A stretch of 64,000 nucleotides of DNA from Amycolatopsis sp. FDAARGOS 1241 (lineage in GTDB: Bacteria > Actinomycetota > Actinomycetes > Mycobacteriales > Pseudonocardiaceae), in NCBI RefSeq assembly GCF_016889705.1, contig NZ_CP069526.1:682001-746000 (forward strand), in the 5' to 3' direction. Positions within the stretch are counted from its first letter, which is position 1; each line of letters begins with the position of its first letter. Under the pieces are notes generated by a model. That model did no database searches, was not told the DNA's origin, and saw nothing but the letters and a program-made list of their open reading frames with translations. Of this stretch, positions 16,778 to 25,825 are shown piece by piece. The translations under genes were made by a program, and so were the position numbers.

Positions 16778-18213
16778 TGCGCACCGGCTCCGAGTACCTG
16801 GCCGCGATCGACGACGGCCGCCGCGTTTATCTCGACGGCAAACGCGTCGACGGCGTCGCGCGGCACCCCGGGTTCGCGCCGATCGCGAAGACCGTCGGGG
16901 AGTTGTTCGACCTCGCGGCGGATCCGGAGGCCGGCATCGCCCGGCCCGGTCCCGCCGGCTCGGCGGTCAACCGGCTGTTCACGGCGCCGCGCAGCCGCGA
17001 GGAGCTGACCGCCTTCCGCGAGGCCGCCACCACATGGGCGCGCCACACCCACGGCTGGGTCGGCCGCAGCCCGGACCACGTCGGGGCGTTCCTGGCGGCG
17101 TTCGCGGCGCACCCGGAGGTGTTCGGCGACCGGGCGGCGAACGTGACGGCGTACCAGAAGCGGGTCGTCGACGAGGACCTGTACGTGTCGTACGCGATCA
17201 TCCCGCCGCAGGTCTCCCGCGCCACGACCGCGAGCGCGTGGGACGGCGACCTCGTGCAGGTCGGCGTCGCCGAGGAGCGCGCCGACGGCATCGTCGTGCG
17301 CGGCGCCCAGATGCTCGCCACGGGCGGCGCGGTCGCCGACGAGATCTTCGTGTCGTGCATCAAACCGCTCACGCCGGAGGACACCGACTTCGCACTCAGC
17401 TTCGCGCTGCCCGTGGACACCGAGGGCCTGAAGCTCTACTGCCGCCGGCCGTACGCGCCGGCCGCGACCAGCCACTACGACTACCCGCTCACCACGCGCT
17501 TCGACGAGACCGACGCATTGGTGGTGTTCGAGGACGTGTTCGTGCCGTGGGAGCGCGTGTTCGTCTACCGCGACGTCGCGGGCGTGCGGCGGCAGTTCTT
17601 CGAGACGGGCGCCCACGTGCTGGGCAACTGGCAGGCGCAGATCCGGTTCTCGGTGAAGCTGCAGTTCCTGGCGGGGCTGGCGCGCAAGGTCGCGGCGGTC
17701 AACGGTGTCGACAAGTTCCCGGGGGTCGTGGAGAAGCTGGGGGAGCTGGCGAGTCTCGTGTCGCTGGTGGAATCGGCGGTGCTGGCCGCGGAGTACACGG
17801 CCGCGCCGGACGACGCGGGGTTCTGGCGGCCCGGCAGCCGCGCGCTGTACGGCGCGATGGGCATGCAGTCGGAGCTGTACCCGCGCGTGCTGGGAATTCT
17901 GCGTGACCTGGTCGGCGGTGGTGTTCTGCAGGTGCCGTCCAGCGTCGAGGACATGACGAGCCCGGAGACGCGCGCGGACATCGACCGCTACATCTACAGC
18001 CCCAGCGCGCCGGCGGCCGAGCGCGTGAAGCTGTTCAAACTGGCGTGGGACGCGGTCGGCAGTGAATTCGCCGGTCGCCACCACCAATACGAGCTGTTCT
18101 ACGCGGGTGCGCCCTTCGTGGTGAAGGGCTACGCGTTCCGCAACTACGGCTTCGACGGCCCGCTGTCCGAAGTGGACCGTTTCCTGGCCGGCTACTCGGA
18201 GGAGAGCCAGTGA
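16777..18213 (+). CDS. HpaB-type FADH2-dependent aromatic monooxygenase
   Basis: The 478-residue protein belongs to the 4-hydroxyphenylacetate 3-hydroxylase/chlorophenol monooxygenase family, two-component enzymes that use FADH2 from a partner reductase to hydroxylate phenols. Visible family marks are MRTGSEYLAAIDDGRRVYLDG at the start, the central flavin-binding DLYVSYAIIPPQ and GAQMLATGGAVADEIFV segments, the FEDVFVPWERVF motif, and HHQYELFYAG near the C-terminus. Length agrees with the T. thermophilus type. It overlaps DUF2848 upstream and the cupin downstream (GTGA), and a flavin reductase closes the operon. The substrate could be a phenolic acid; para- or ortho-hydroxylation to a catechol or hydroxyquinol is plausible. 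Confidence 0.92.
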   Translation: MRTGSEYLAAIDDGRRVYLDGKRVDGVARHPGFAPIAKTVGELFDLAADPEAGIARPGPAGSAVNRLFTAPRSREELTAFREAATTWARHTHGWVGRSPDHVGAFLAAFAAHPEVFGDRAANVTAYQKRVVDEDLYVSYAIIPPQVSRATTASAWDGDLVQVGVAEERADGIVVRGAQMLATGGAVADEIFVSCIKPLTPEDTDFALSFALPVDTEGLKLYCRRPYAPAATSHYDYPLTTRFDETDALVVFEDVFVPWERVFVYRDVAGVRRQFFETGAHVLGNWQAQIRFSVKLQFLAGLARKVAAVNGVDKFPGVVEKLGELASLVSLVESAVLAAEYTAAPDDAGFWRPGSRALYGAMGMQSELYPRVLGILRDLVGGGVLQVPSSVEDMTSPETRADIDRYIYSPSAPAAERVKLFKLAWDAVGSEFAGRHHQYELFYAGAPFVVKGYAFRNYGFDGPLSEVDRFLAGYSEESQ

Positions 18214-18548
18214 GCAAGCCCGAGCACGAGTTCTTCCCCGTCACCGACGTCGAGTTCACCGTCTGCAAGGGCGACGACCCGAAGATCACCGAGCGCGTCC
18301 TCGCCGACGACGACGGGGTGGCCACGCGCATCCTGCGCTACGAACCGGGTGCCGACTCGACCCCGATGGGCGTGCAGGCGCACGACTTCTGGGAAGAGGT
18401 CTACATCCTGGAGGGTTCGTTCACCGACCTGACCCTGGGTGAGACCTTCACGAAGGGCATGTACGCGTGCCGTCCGCCGGGCATGCCGCACGGGCCTTGG
18501 CGCACCGACGAAGGTGTGCTCACCTTCGAGGTCCGCTACCGCGCATGA
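18210..18548 (+). CDS. Small cupin protein
   Basis: A 112-residue single-domain cupin starts at GTG 18210, overlapping the monooxygenase stop. Motif 1 region HDFWEEVYILEGSFTD and motif 2 region PPGMPHGPW provide His and Glu candidates for metal binding (the Glu pair in FWEEVY, and the His in MPHGPW). Such ChrR-like/anti-sigma-type cupins can be enzymes or small-molecule binders. Sandwiched with four-base overlaps between a monooxygenase and its reductase, it is more likely a pathway enzyme (decarboxylase or isomerase) than a regulator. No specific reaction can be assigned. Confidence 0.82.
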   Translation: MSKPEHEFFPVTDVEFTVCKGDDPKITERVLADDDGVATRILRYEPGADSTPMGVQAHDFWEEVYILEGSFTDLTLGETFTKGMYACRPPGMPHGPWRTDEGVLTFEVRYRA

Positions 18549-19084
18549 CCGGCATGCCGCCCGACTGCACGCCGGGCCCCGGCCCCGTCGACGCGGTGGT
18601 GATGCGGACCGCCATGGGTCGCTTCGCCACCGGCGTCGCCGTGGTCACCACCGCAACCGGCGACGTCCCGCACGGGATGACGGTGAACTCGCTGACCTCG
18701 GTGTCGCTGTCGCCGCCGCTGGTGCTCGTGTGCCTGACGACGGGCGCGCGCACCACCGAGGCCGTGGTCTCGGCGGGCCGCTTCGCGGTGAACGTGCTGT
18801 CCACGCGCCAGGAACAACTCGCCCTGCGCTTCGCTCGCCGCGGCGAGGACCACTTCTCGGGCCTGCCGGTGAAAACGGGCTCGCACGACGTGCCGGTCAT
18901 CCCGGACGCCCTGGTGCACCTCGAGTGTGCGGTCCACCGCGCCCTGCCCGCCGGCGACCACGAGGTCGTGATCGGCGAGGTCCTCAAGGTCTGCGCCCGC
19001 GACGGCGAACCACTGGGCTTCCTGGGCGGACGCTTCAGCGACGTGGTGGACCGCGGTCACGAGCCGGTGCCGTGGTTCTTCTAG
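18545..19084 (+). CDS. Flavin reductase of the two-component monooxygenase
   Basis: This 179-residue protein is of the HpaC/flavin-reductase-like FMN-binding split-barrel family. It has FATGVAVVTT, then GMTVNSLTSVSLSPPLVLVCL and GRFAVNVLS, in the standard order, and a C-terminal GRFSDV segment before GHEPVPWFF. It reduces FAD or FMN with NAD(P)H and hands it to the HpaB-type oxygenase encoded just upstream. The ATG at 18545 overlaps the cupin stop (ATGA). It is the last gene of the five-gene operon. The following 231 bases to the convergent ligase gene contain nothing I recognise. Confidence 0.92.
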   Translation: MTGMPPDCTPGPGPVDAVVMRTAMGRFATGVAVVTTATGDVPHGMTVNSLTSVSLSPPLVLVCLTTGARTTEAVVSAGRFAVNVLSTRQEQLALRFARRGEDHFSGLPVKTGSHDVPVIPDALVHLECAVHRALPAGDHEVVIGEVLKVCARDGEPLGFLGGRFSDVVDRGHEPVPWFF

Positions 19085-19315
19085 CACGGCTTGACCTGCT
19101 GGGAGAGCACGGCGACCGGTCGGTGTGCCGCGGCGATGGACGTGGGCGGGTAGCCCGGCGCCGGGTTCGTGCGAGCGGTACCGAGCCGGTGCGCCGGGAC
19201 GCTCGGCCGAGGTTGCCGACCGCCCGCACGGGTGCCCGTCAGAACCAGCGCCGCGTTGCCGAGGCACAACGGCGGTCGAAGCCGTTGCCGGGGTGGCGCG
19301 CCGGTGCGGGGCCGG

Positions 19316-20926
19316 TCACGAGCCGGTGGTCTGCCAGCCGGTCTTGAGCTGCTGGGCGAGCAGGTCTTTGCGGACCTTGCCGAAGGCGTTGCGCGGTAGG
19401 TCGGTCACCAGTTCCAGCCGGCTGGGCCAGTACCACTCGGTCATGCCGATCCCCGCGAGGAAGTCACGCAACTCGGCCAGCGTCGGCGGTGTCGGGCCGG
19501 GCACGACGACGGCCGCGGCGAGTTCGCCGGCCGAGGGGTCCGGGTAGCCGACGAGGGCGACGTCCGTGATGGCCGGGTGGTCGAGGAGCGCGGATTCCAC
19601 GTCGGCGGCCGGGATCATGAGGACGCCGCCGATGCGGTCCGCGTCGCGGCCCAGGAGGCGGATGCCGCCGCGGCCATCGGGGATCGCGAGGTCACCGGTG
19701 TCGTACCAGCCGTGGTCGTGGTCGGCGAGGACGTGGAGCGAGCCGGTGTCGCGGCCGACGGTGGCGACGCAGACCGTGGCGCCGCGGACGTACAGGCGCG
19801 CGGGCTTCTCGGCGGTGATCTCCGGCAGGTCCGTGCGCAGGCCGAGTTCGCTGCCGCGCGAGATGCGCCCCACGCTGTGCAGCGCCCAGTCCGGTGGGTC
19901 GTCCGCGCGCATGAGCGTGCCGCCGGCCTCCGTCATGCCCCAGCACGTGCGCAGCGGCAGGCCGAGCACCCGCGCGACGTCCGCGATGAGCGGGGCCGGC
20001 GTCGCCGTGCCGAGGGTCGTCACCAACCGCAGGGCGCCGCGGCGGAGGTGGGGCATCAGCTCCGTCAGGAACACCGGTGCGGTCAGCAGCTGCGTCACGC
20101 CCGTTTCCGCCAGCAGGTCCGCGACGGCTGCCGGGTCCCAGCGGTCGCTGACGACGCCGCAGCCGCCCGTGAGCAGCGGCCGCATGAGGCAGAAGAAGAT
20201 GCCGCCGGTGTGCGTCAGCGAATGCGGTGTGGAGAACACGCCGGGCTCGTCGTCGGTGACGTGCGCGGCGGCGGTCGCGTATTCGGTGTTGAGCGTGTGC
20301 AACGCGGCCTTCGGCTCGCCCGTGGTCCCGGACGTGAACAGCGCCAGGCTGACCTGGTCCGGATTCACCCTCGCCTCGGACAACGGAATCGGCTGCGCTC
20401 GCTCGAAAACGGCGAAATCGGGCGACCCCAGCACGATCCAGTGCCGCAGCCGCGGCAGCCGCGGCGCCAGTTCGGCCAGCGAGGCACCGTCGGCCGTCAC
20501 GCACACCGAAGCACCCACCCGCGTGAGCACCCGCTCCAGCTCACGCGACCGGATCGTCGGCATGATCGGCGCCACGACCGCCCCGACGGCGAAACACGCC
20601 AGCAGCAACACGTTGACCTGCCACACGTTGGGCAACTGCAGCGCCACGACCTGGCCCGGCCCCACGCCGAGCTCCTTCAACGCCCCGGCGTAGACCGAGA
20701 CCAGTCGCGCGTATTCGCGGTACGTCAACCGCGTCGTCTCCCCGGTGTCGACGCACCGGGCGACGAGCGCGAGCGCGTCCGGCGTCTCGTCCCGCCACCG
20801 GGCCAGGTCGTCGAGCGGCGAACCGTCGCGCCAGACGTCTTCCGCGCGGAACCGCGCCGCCGAGGCCGCCGGCGGCCGGAGGCTGAACACCGTCAGCCCC
20901 GGCCCCGGGGTGAACACGTCGGTCAC
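19316..20926 (-). CDS. AMP-forming acyl/aryl-CoA ligase
   Basis: A 536-residue member of the ANL superfamily activates a carboxylic acid to its CoA thioester through an acyl-adenylate. The phosphate loop is TSGTTGEPKA (about residues 206-215), GMTEAGGTLM forms the acyl-binding hinge, YDTGD binds the ribose, and the catalytic Lys sits in NAFGKVRK near the C-terminus. It resembles cyclohexanecarboxylate-CoA ligase-like proteins (AliA type). The start is GTG at 20926, which overlaps the stop of a 35-codon reading frame (GTGA), suggesting coupling. It is convergent to the flavin reductase operon and probably activates an aromatic or alicyclic acid. Confidence 0.9.
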   Translation of the reverse strand: MTDVFTPGPGLTVFSLRPPAASAARFRAEDVWRDGSPLDDLARWRDETPDALALVARCVDTGETTRLTYREYARLVSVYAGALKELGVGPGQVVALQLPNVWQVNVLLLACFAVGAVVAPIMPTIRSRELERVLTRVGASVCVTADGASLAELAPRLPRLRHWIVLGSPDFAVFERAQPIPLSEARVNPDQVSLALFTSGTTGEPKAALHTLNTEYATAAAHVTDDEPGVFSTPHSLTHTGGIFFCLMRPLLTGGCGVVSDRWDPAAVADLLAETGVTQLLTAPVFLTELMPHLRRGALRLVTTLGTATPAPLIADVARVLGLPLRTCWGMTEAGGTLMRADDPPDWALHSVGRISRGSELGLRTDLPEITAEKPARLYVRGATVCVATVGRDTGSLHVLADHDHGWYDTGDLAIPDGRGGIRLLGRDADRIGGVLMIPAADVESALLDHPAITDVALVGYPDPSAGELAAAVVVPGPTPPTLAELRDFLAGIGMTEWYWPSRLELVTDLPRNAFGKVRKDLLAQQLKTGWQTTGS

Positions 20927-21030
20927 GCGGCGCCGGCCCGGTCGATCAGCCGCGCCGGCTCAGCCGCCCGCGACAGGCGCGGCGAATGGCTCACGGGCAG
21001 GCGGCGGACGTCCTTCGTGCGGGTGGCCAT
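20923..21030 (-). CDS. 35-residue open frame coupled to the CoA ligase
   Basis: From ATG 21030 the frame runs to a TGA that overlaps the ligase GTG by four bases. The predicted peptide is basic and Ser/Arg-rich (RTKDVRRLPVSHSPRLSR) with no membrane segment. GGAG lies 14 bases before the ATG. It may be a leader frame that delivers ribosomes to the ligase start, or an eroded fragment of a former gene. I do not recognise it. Confidence 0.35.
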   Translation of the reverse strand: MATRTKDVRRLPVSHSPRLSRAAEPARLIDRAGAA

Positions 21031-21221
21031 TTTCTCTTGCAGCTCCACGGAAAGCGAATTGTCCGGTGCGGTGACGACTTGGCTCTGAGCACAGTTTGCC
21101 ACGCCGCGCGGGAAACGTGATCCACCGGCCAACCAGGCGCTGACCGGGCCGCCCGGACAGGACGAGATCGTCGCGCGCGAGGTCACCCTGCTCGAGTGGC
21201 GCAGAGTGTTCCGGCGGCCGG

Positions 21222-22805
21222 CTACTCGAGCGTGAGCCGCACGTCGTGGTGGCCCGACAGGCCGGCCGGGAGCTTCGGCGGCGCCGGTCGCCCGTCCACA
21301 GTGCACGCCGACACGCGAGTGCCCGAGCCGTGCAGTGTCACGTCGAGCGTGGTGTCCCGATAGGACAGACCGCGCAGCGTCGCCGTGCCCCAGCCGGCCG
21401 GCAGGCACGGGGCGAACTGCAGGCCGTCCGGGGTGAAGGTGAGCCCGAACAGGCCGGCGTAGAGCATGCGGAGGTAACCGGTCGCGGACCACGCCTGGTC
21501 GGGCTGCGACGTGAACTGCTCGAGGTTGCCCGAGCCGCCGGTCTGCCAGCCGCCTTGTACAGCACCGGTTTTGCTGTCGTAGATCTCGTAGAAGTTGCCG
21601 TTCGTGGCGGTGACGAGCGATGCGAGGTCGGTGACGGCGCGGCCGAACAGGTCCGCGCGGCGGGCGTGCGCGGTGGCGTGGCCGAAGAACGAGTGCACCA
21701 TCGGCCACACGACCACGTTGTGCCGCCCGGGTTTCTCGTCGCTGAACCGCGCGAAGTGGGGGTAGCTGTTCACGATTCCGTGTGGCTCCCAGTGCGCGGT
21801 CCGCAGCAGCGACGCGATCCGCGTGTCGTCGGCCACGCCGAGCAGGATCGCGAACGCCAGCCCCGCGCCTTCCTGCGATGCGTCGAGCTGCCCGGCGAGC
21901 GGACCGGTGCCGTGGACGAAGTAGCCGTACGTGCCGGCGTCCGCGCGCCAGAAGTGCGCGTTGATCGCGGTGCGCAGCTTCGCGGCGTCGGCTTCGTGCG
22001 CGCGGCCATCCTTGTGCAGTGCACGGGCCAGGTTCGCGAGGGCCAGGAAAGCGCCGTGGTAGAGGCAGTTCGTGGACAGGCACAGCAGTTCGGCCGACTG
22101 CGGGTAGTCCAGCACGAACGACGAATGGATGCCCGGCTCCCACGGCGGCGCGGGGTACCCGGCGATACCGTCGTTCATGAAGCTGGGGCCCTTGAACAGA
22201 CCGCGGGTGGTGTCGAAGCTCTTCGCCTTGCGCTGCGCGAGCGTCGCGACTCCGATTTCGTAGGCGGTGGCGAGGAAATCCGCATCTGCGGTGACGGTGT
22301 AGTGGTGCCACGCGCCGAGCACCCACACGATCTGGTCCCACCACTGGTTGTCCTGCTGGACGATCGGCCCCTCGTCCACAACGGACAGCAGCGTGTTCCG
22401 GCCGACCGCCGGACCCAGCAGGCTCACGGCGTTCCACGCGTTCACGGCGGCGTCGCGCGTCCAGCGCTGCGGCGCGGGATAACCGCCACCGGCACGGACG
22501 AACGTGCCCGGCGGGTAGGTCAGCAGGCCGGCCTTGTCGTAGGTCGGCGGGTCGGCGTAGGCGGTGTTGATGCCGACGACGTCGGTGAGCGCGTCTTCGT
22601 ACCGGGCGCCGACGAGGTTCTGGGTCCGTTCGTCGGAGAACTCGAGCGTGGGCAGCGTGTACACGGTGCGCGGCGCCGGGCCGGGTGGCGCCGCCGCCGC
22701 GGCGGGCGGTGCCGCGGCGAGCCCCGCGGCCCCCGCCGCTCCGGCCCCGGCCAGGGCGAGGAACCCCCGCCGGCCGACTTTCCCTTCCCCCGTGCGCTCG
22801 GACAT
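21222..22805 (-). CDS. Secreted (alpha/alpha)6-barrel glycosidase
   Basis: The 527-residue protein starts at ATG 22805 after GGAG. A Tat signal (GRRGFLALAGAGAAGAAGLA) is followed by Ala/Pro-rich sequence. The body shows the pattern of six-hairpin glycosidases of the MGH1/amylo-1,6-glucosidase-like type: RWTRDAAVNAWNAVSLLG with a conserved RD, DNQWWDQIVW, FKGPSFMNDGIAGYP, NAHFWRAD, WPMVHSFFGHA and QAWSATGYLRMLYAGLFGL, with a small C-terminal beta domain. The Asp of MNDG and a Glu or Asp further on are candidate catalytic acids. The sugar substrate is unknown. It is transcribed alone, 291 bp before the ligase-linked frame, and shows no direct tie to aromatic catabolism. Confidence 0.82.
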   Translation of the reverse strand: MSERTGEGKVGRRGFLALAGAGAAGAAGLAAAPPAAAAAPPGPAPRTVYTLPTLEFSDERTQNLVGARYEDALTDVVGINTAYADPPTYDKAGLLTYPPGTFVRAGGGYPAPQRWTRDAAVNAWNAVSLLGPAVGRNTLLSVVDEGPIVQQDNQWWDQIVWVLGAWHHYTVTADADFLATAYEIGVATLAQRKAKSFDTTRGLFKGPSFMNDGIAGYPAPPWEPGIHSSFVLDYPQSAELLCLSTNCLYHGAFLALANLARALHKDGRAHEADAAKLRTAINAHFWRADAGTYGYFVHGTGPLAGQLDASQEGAGLAFAILLGVADDTRIASLLRTAHWEPHGIVNSYPHFARFSDEKPGRHNVVVWPMVHSFFGHATAHARRADLFGRAVTDLASLVTATNGNFYEIYDSKTGAVQGGWQTGGSGNLEQFTSQPDQAWSATGYLRMLYAGLFGLTFTPDGLQFAPCLPAGWGTATLRGLSYRDTTLDVTLHGSGTRVSACTVDGRPAPPKLPAGLSGHHDVRLTLE

Positions 22806-23099
22806 GCAGGCTCCGTTCCCCGATGCTGACATCGTTGTCGGCTGCTGTGCCGACGATGCTAGGGACGAAGATCGGGCTCGGACAACGGCGCGGGAGGTTC
22901 CTGTCCCGGGGCCTGTCCCGCGATTACGCCGATCGCGTGCACCTCGGGCGAGGCGTCGGAAACATTCGAAGACCGCGGTCAACGGATCTCGAGGCGAACC
23001 GGTTCACCCTGGTCAGCCCCGGTGCCGGAGCGGGCAGACGTGCGGTCCGAAGGGGCAAACAGATTGATTGGAGACCCTATACCCAACACAGTGGAGGCC

Positions 23100-23741
23100 A
23101 TGAGCGAAGCCCTGACTGACGTCGTGGCGGTCGTCGAGACCCGCCTGACCCACGACCTGCACCGCCGCGCCACCACGCTGCTGGCCGAAGGCGCCGCCGA
23201 CCCGGCGGTGCCGCTGCCGGCGCTGGCCGAGCTGCGCGATTTCCTCGTGCAGAACCTGCACCACCACCACGAGTCCGAGGACGACGAGCTGTGGCCGCTG
23301 ATCACCGCCGTCGCCCCGGACGCGGGCAAGGGCCTCGTTGACCTCGGCGACGAGCACGACGAACTCGACCGCAAGCTCGACGCCCTGGCCGCCGTGCCGC
23401 TCGAGAGCGACGCCGGCCGCCCCGCGCTGCGCGACGCGGCCGTCGCCGTCCGCGACCTCATCCACCAGCACCTGGAGCACGAGGAGCCGGTGCTGTTCCC
23501 GGCCCTGCGCGAGCACCTGCCCGCTGAGAAGTGGGCGAAGTTCTCGCAGCACGTGATCGCGACGGCCCCGCCGATCGCGCCGCACCTCATGGTCGGCTTC
23601 TTCGACCAGGTCGGCACTCCCGAGGAGGTCGACGTCGTGCTGTCCGGGCTGCCCGAGCCGGTGCGCCCGCTGCTGCCCGCGCTGCGGCAGCAGGGCAAGC
23701 AGGCCCTGCAGGTCCTCGCCGGCGCCGGCGCGCCCGCCTGA
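23100..23741 (+). CDS. Hemerythrin-like domain protein
   Basis: This 213-residue protein contains a hemerythrin HHE cation-binding four-helix bundle (about residues 15-145). The metal ligands are seen as HxxxH/E pairs: HDLHRR, the HHHHESEDDELWP cluster, GDEHDELD and HQHLEHEEPVLFP. These would bind a di-iron centre able to sense or bind oxygen or nitric oxide. The rest is alpha-helical. The ATG at 23100 follows GGAGG. It is divergent from the glycosidase, separated by 294 bp with no other gene. The role may be oxygen or redox sensing; no partner gene is adjacent. Confidence 0.88.
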   Translation: MSEALTDVVAVVETRLTHDLHRRATTLLAEGAADPAVPLPALAELRDFLVQNLHHHHESEDDELWPLITAVAPDAGKGLVDLGDEHDELDRKLDALAAVPLESDAGRPALRDAAVAVRDLIHQHLEHEEPVLFPALREHLPAEKWAKFSQHVIATAPPIAPHLMVGFFDQVGTPEEVDVVLSGLPEPVRPLLPALRQQGKQALQVLAGAGAPA

Positions 23742-23829
23742 GCCCGCTGAACGCACTGAGCAGGCCCGGTCCGCACGGCGCGAACCGGCCCGCACTGCAT
23801 CAGCGAAACCGTCCGTCGGGCAGGTTCCT

Positions 23830-24693
23830 GTACGTCGGGGGAACTTCTGGGCACCGTACCTGCGCCGGATGCGCCTCCTGCTCGTGTTCGGCCTGGTGAA
23901 CCTGACGGTGCTGCACGCACCGGACGTGCTCACCGTGTACGCGCTCAACGGCGCCGTGCTCGCCCTGTTCTTCCGGGCCCCGCAACGGGTTCTGCTCGCC
24001 GTCGGCCTCGTCGTGGGCCTCGGCGCCGACCTCGCCACCACCGGCGTTGCCCTCGCGGACCACTACGCCGGCACGGGAATCGGCCAGGTTTAGTGGGTGG
24101 CGACGGGCGCCGCGGTCCAGTCGTTCGGCCACACCGTGCTCGGGTGCTGGGCGTTGCGTGCCGGTCTGCTGACGGCCGAGCGGCACGTGCCGGCGATCCG
24201 GAAGCTCTTCGCGGTCACCGGGATCGCGACGATCGCGCTGTGGGCGTGGACCTTGTCGCTGTCACCGGCTGACGAGAACCTGGCGCGTGCTGGAGGAAAC
24301 CTCGCGGTCGTCGCGGCCGTTGCGTACCTCACCGGGCGGATGCTCCTGCTGCGCTCGGCCCTGTTGCGCGCCGATTTGCTGCCGCTGCAGCGCTACGGCC
24401 GCATGGCGCTCACCAGCTACCTCCCCCACGCGATCCTCGGCCTCGCTGTGGTGGGCGCGCTTCGGTGTGGACGATCCCGGCGGCGCTGCTCCTGCTGTTG
24501 TACGTGCCGATCTGGGTGGTGGCTCTCGCGCTTCACCTACGGTCCGTTCGAATGGCTGTGGCGCGCGGGGATCGATCGGCTCGATCCGCTGCCGGGCGGT
24601 CGGCATGGGTTTCGTAGTGGTGTCCACGGAAAGTCCCCTCGTGTGCGCTGTGGTGGGGGAGAGTCAACCGCTGTCCTGAGTGGCCGGGCATAA
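23830..24693 (+). pseudogene. DUF418 membrane protein remnant
   Basis: The region reads as the second half of a DUF418-type membrane protein but is heavily damaged. It starts without a start codon at NFWAPYLRRMRLLLVFGL, the N-terminal third being missing. An in-frame TAG at 24091 interrupts it after GIGQV, yet the same frame goes on (FGHTVLGCWALRAGLL). The hallmark RYGRMALTSYL appears near 24390. Near 24465 the frame shifts (GVWTIPAALLLLLYVPIWVV is in another frame) and near 24525 it returns to FTYGPFEWLWRAG. DUF418 proteins are multi-pass proteins of unknown function. This is the only clear pseudogene inside the catabolic region. Confidence 0.8.
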
Positions 24694-24801
24694 TCGTGAG
24701 GATGATCCGGGGTTGCCCGAACGCGCTACCCGGCCCGATCATTGCGGTGATTGGCACGGGAACGGCTGGTCCCCCGCGGAGAACTGCTCTACCGTCACCG
24801 C

Positions 24802-25728
24802 GTGGAGCCCTACCCCTATCGCACCTTCACCACCTGCGGGCTGCGCGAAGCGCGCCGGTTCGCGTTGTGGGAGCAGCACAACGAGGAGACGCTGGTGCGG
24901 CTGGCCTGCCGGACGCTCACGCAAGGGTCGTTCGAGGGCTGGGAGACGTCGCTTCTCGTCGGCGAGTTCAAGATCGCGAACATCACCGCGACGGCGCACG
25001 TCGTGGAGCGCGACCGGCGACTGATCCGGCGCAACGAGAGCGGCCGGGTGGCGCTGTACTTCACGCTGTTCGGGGAAGCGTTCTTCTACCACGACAAAGG
25101 GATCCGGCTGCAGCAGCCGGGCACGCTGCTGGTGTGCGACCTCGACCACCCGTTCCTGCGCGGGTTCGCCCAGGGCCTGCGCGAGTACGTGCTGATGGTG
25201 CCCAAGCCCACGTTCGAGGAGCTGACCGCCAGCGCGGCGCCGCTGACCCCGACGACTCGCCGGTTCTCCCTCACCGACACCACCGGCAGCCCGGCCGCGG
25301 ACCTGGCGCGCCTGTTGCGTGACCTGCTGGCCGCGCCGCCGCTCGCCGGCCCCGGCACGGAGGCGCGGATCCGCGCGCTGCTGACCGAGCTGGCCGAGGG
25401 GGAGCGCCACCCGCTGGCCGCGCAGCACCGCCGCCGCGTGCTGGCCCACATCGACGCCCACCTCGGCGACCGCGGGCTCACGACGTCGTCGGTCGCGTCC
25501 GCGGTGGGACTCAGCAACCGCCAGCTCACCCGCGTGTTCAGCCAGGGCGGCGTGGGCCGGGTGATCCGGGAACGGCGGCTGCGCTCGGCCTACGAGCGGC
25601 TCACCACGGATCCGGCCGCGCCGATCTCGCGCGTCGCGCACGCGTGCGGGTTCGCCTCCCACGCCCACTTCACCCGCGCGTTTCGCGAGCACTACGGCGT
25701 GCCACCCTCGGCGATCCGCTCCGCTTGA
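24802..25728 (+). CDS. AraC-family regulator next to the ring-cleavage dioxygenase
   Basis: The 308-residue protein has an AraC_binding_2 domain (about residues 5-180; [19 protein letters not shown] and [13 protein letters not shown]) and a C-terminal AraC DNA-binding domain ([21 protein letters not shown] and [20 protein letters not shown]). It is 97 bp upstream of the hydroxyquinol dioxygenase gene on the same strand, so it very likely activates that gene in response to an aromatic effector. The GTG at 24802 is chosen to match family N-termini; an upstream TTG at 24751 is possible. The ribosome-binding site is weak. Confidence 0.88.
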   Translation: MEPYPYRTFTTCGLREARRFALWEQHNEETLVRLACRTLTQGSFEGWETSLLVGEFKIANITATAHVVERDRRLIRRNESGRVALYFTLFGEAFFYHDKGIRLQQPGTLLVCDLDHPFLRGFAQGLREYVLMVPKPTFEELTASAAPLTPTTRRFSLTDTTGSPAADLARLLRDLLAAPPLAGPGTEARIRALLTELAEGERHPLAAQHRRRVLAHIDAHLGDRGLTTSSVASAVGLSNRQLTRVFSQGGVGRVIRERRLRSAYERLTTDPAAPISRVAHACGFASHAHFTRAFREHYGVPPSAIRSA

Positions 25729-25825
25729 CCGCGTCGGCCGTCTCCTTGCCCGGCCCGGCCGCCCCACCGGCGCGCGTCTTGCGCCGCCGCGATGCTGGCG
25801 TCCGGCACCCGAGAGAGGACACCAG

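Noticed and set aside
16777..18213. HpaB-type gene considered part of an antibiotic pathway
   Set aside because: Neighbouring regulators, reductase, ring-cleavage enzymes and importers fit catabolism better.
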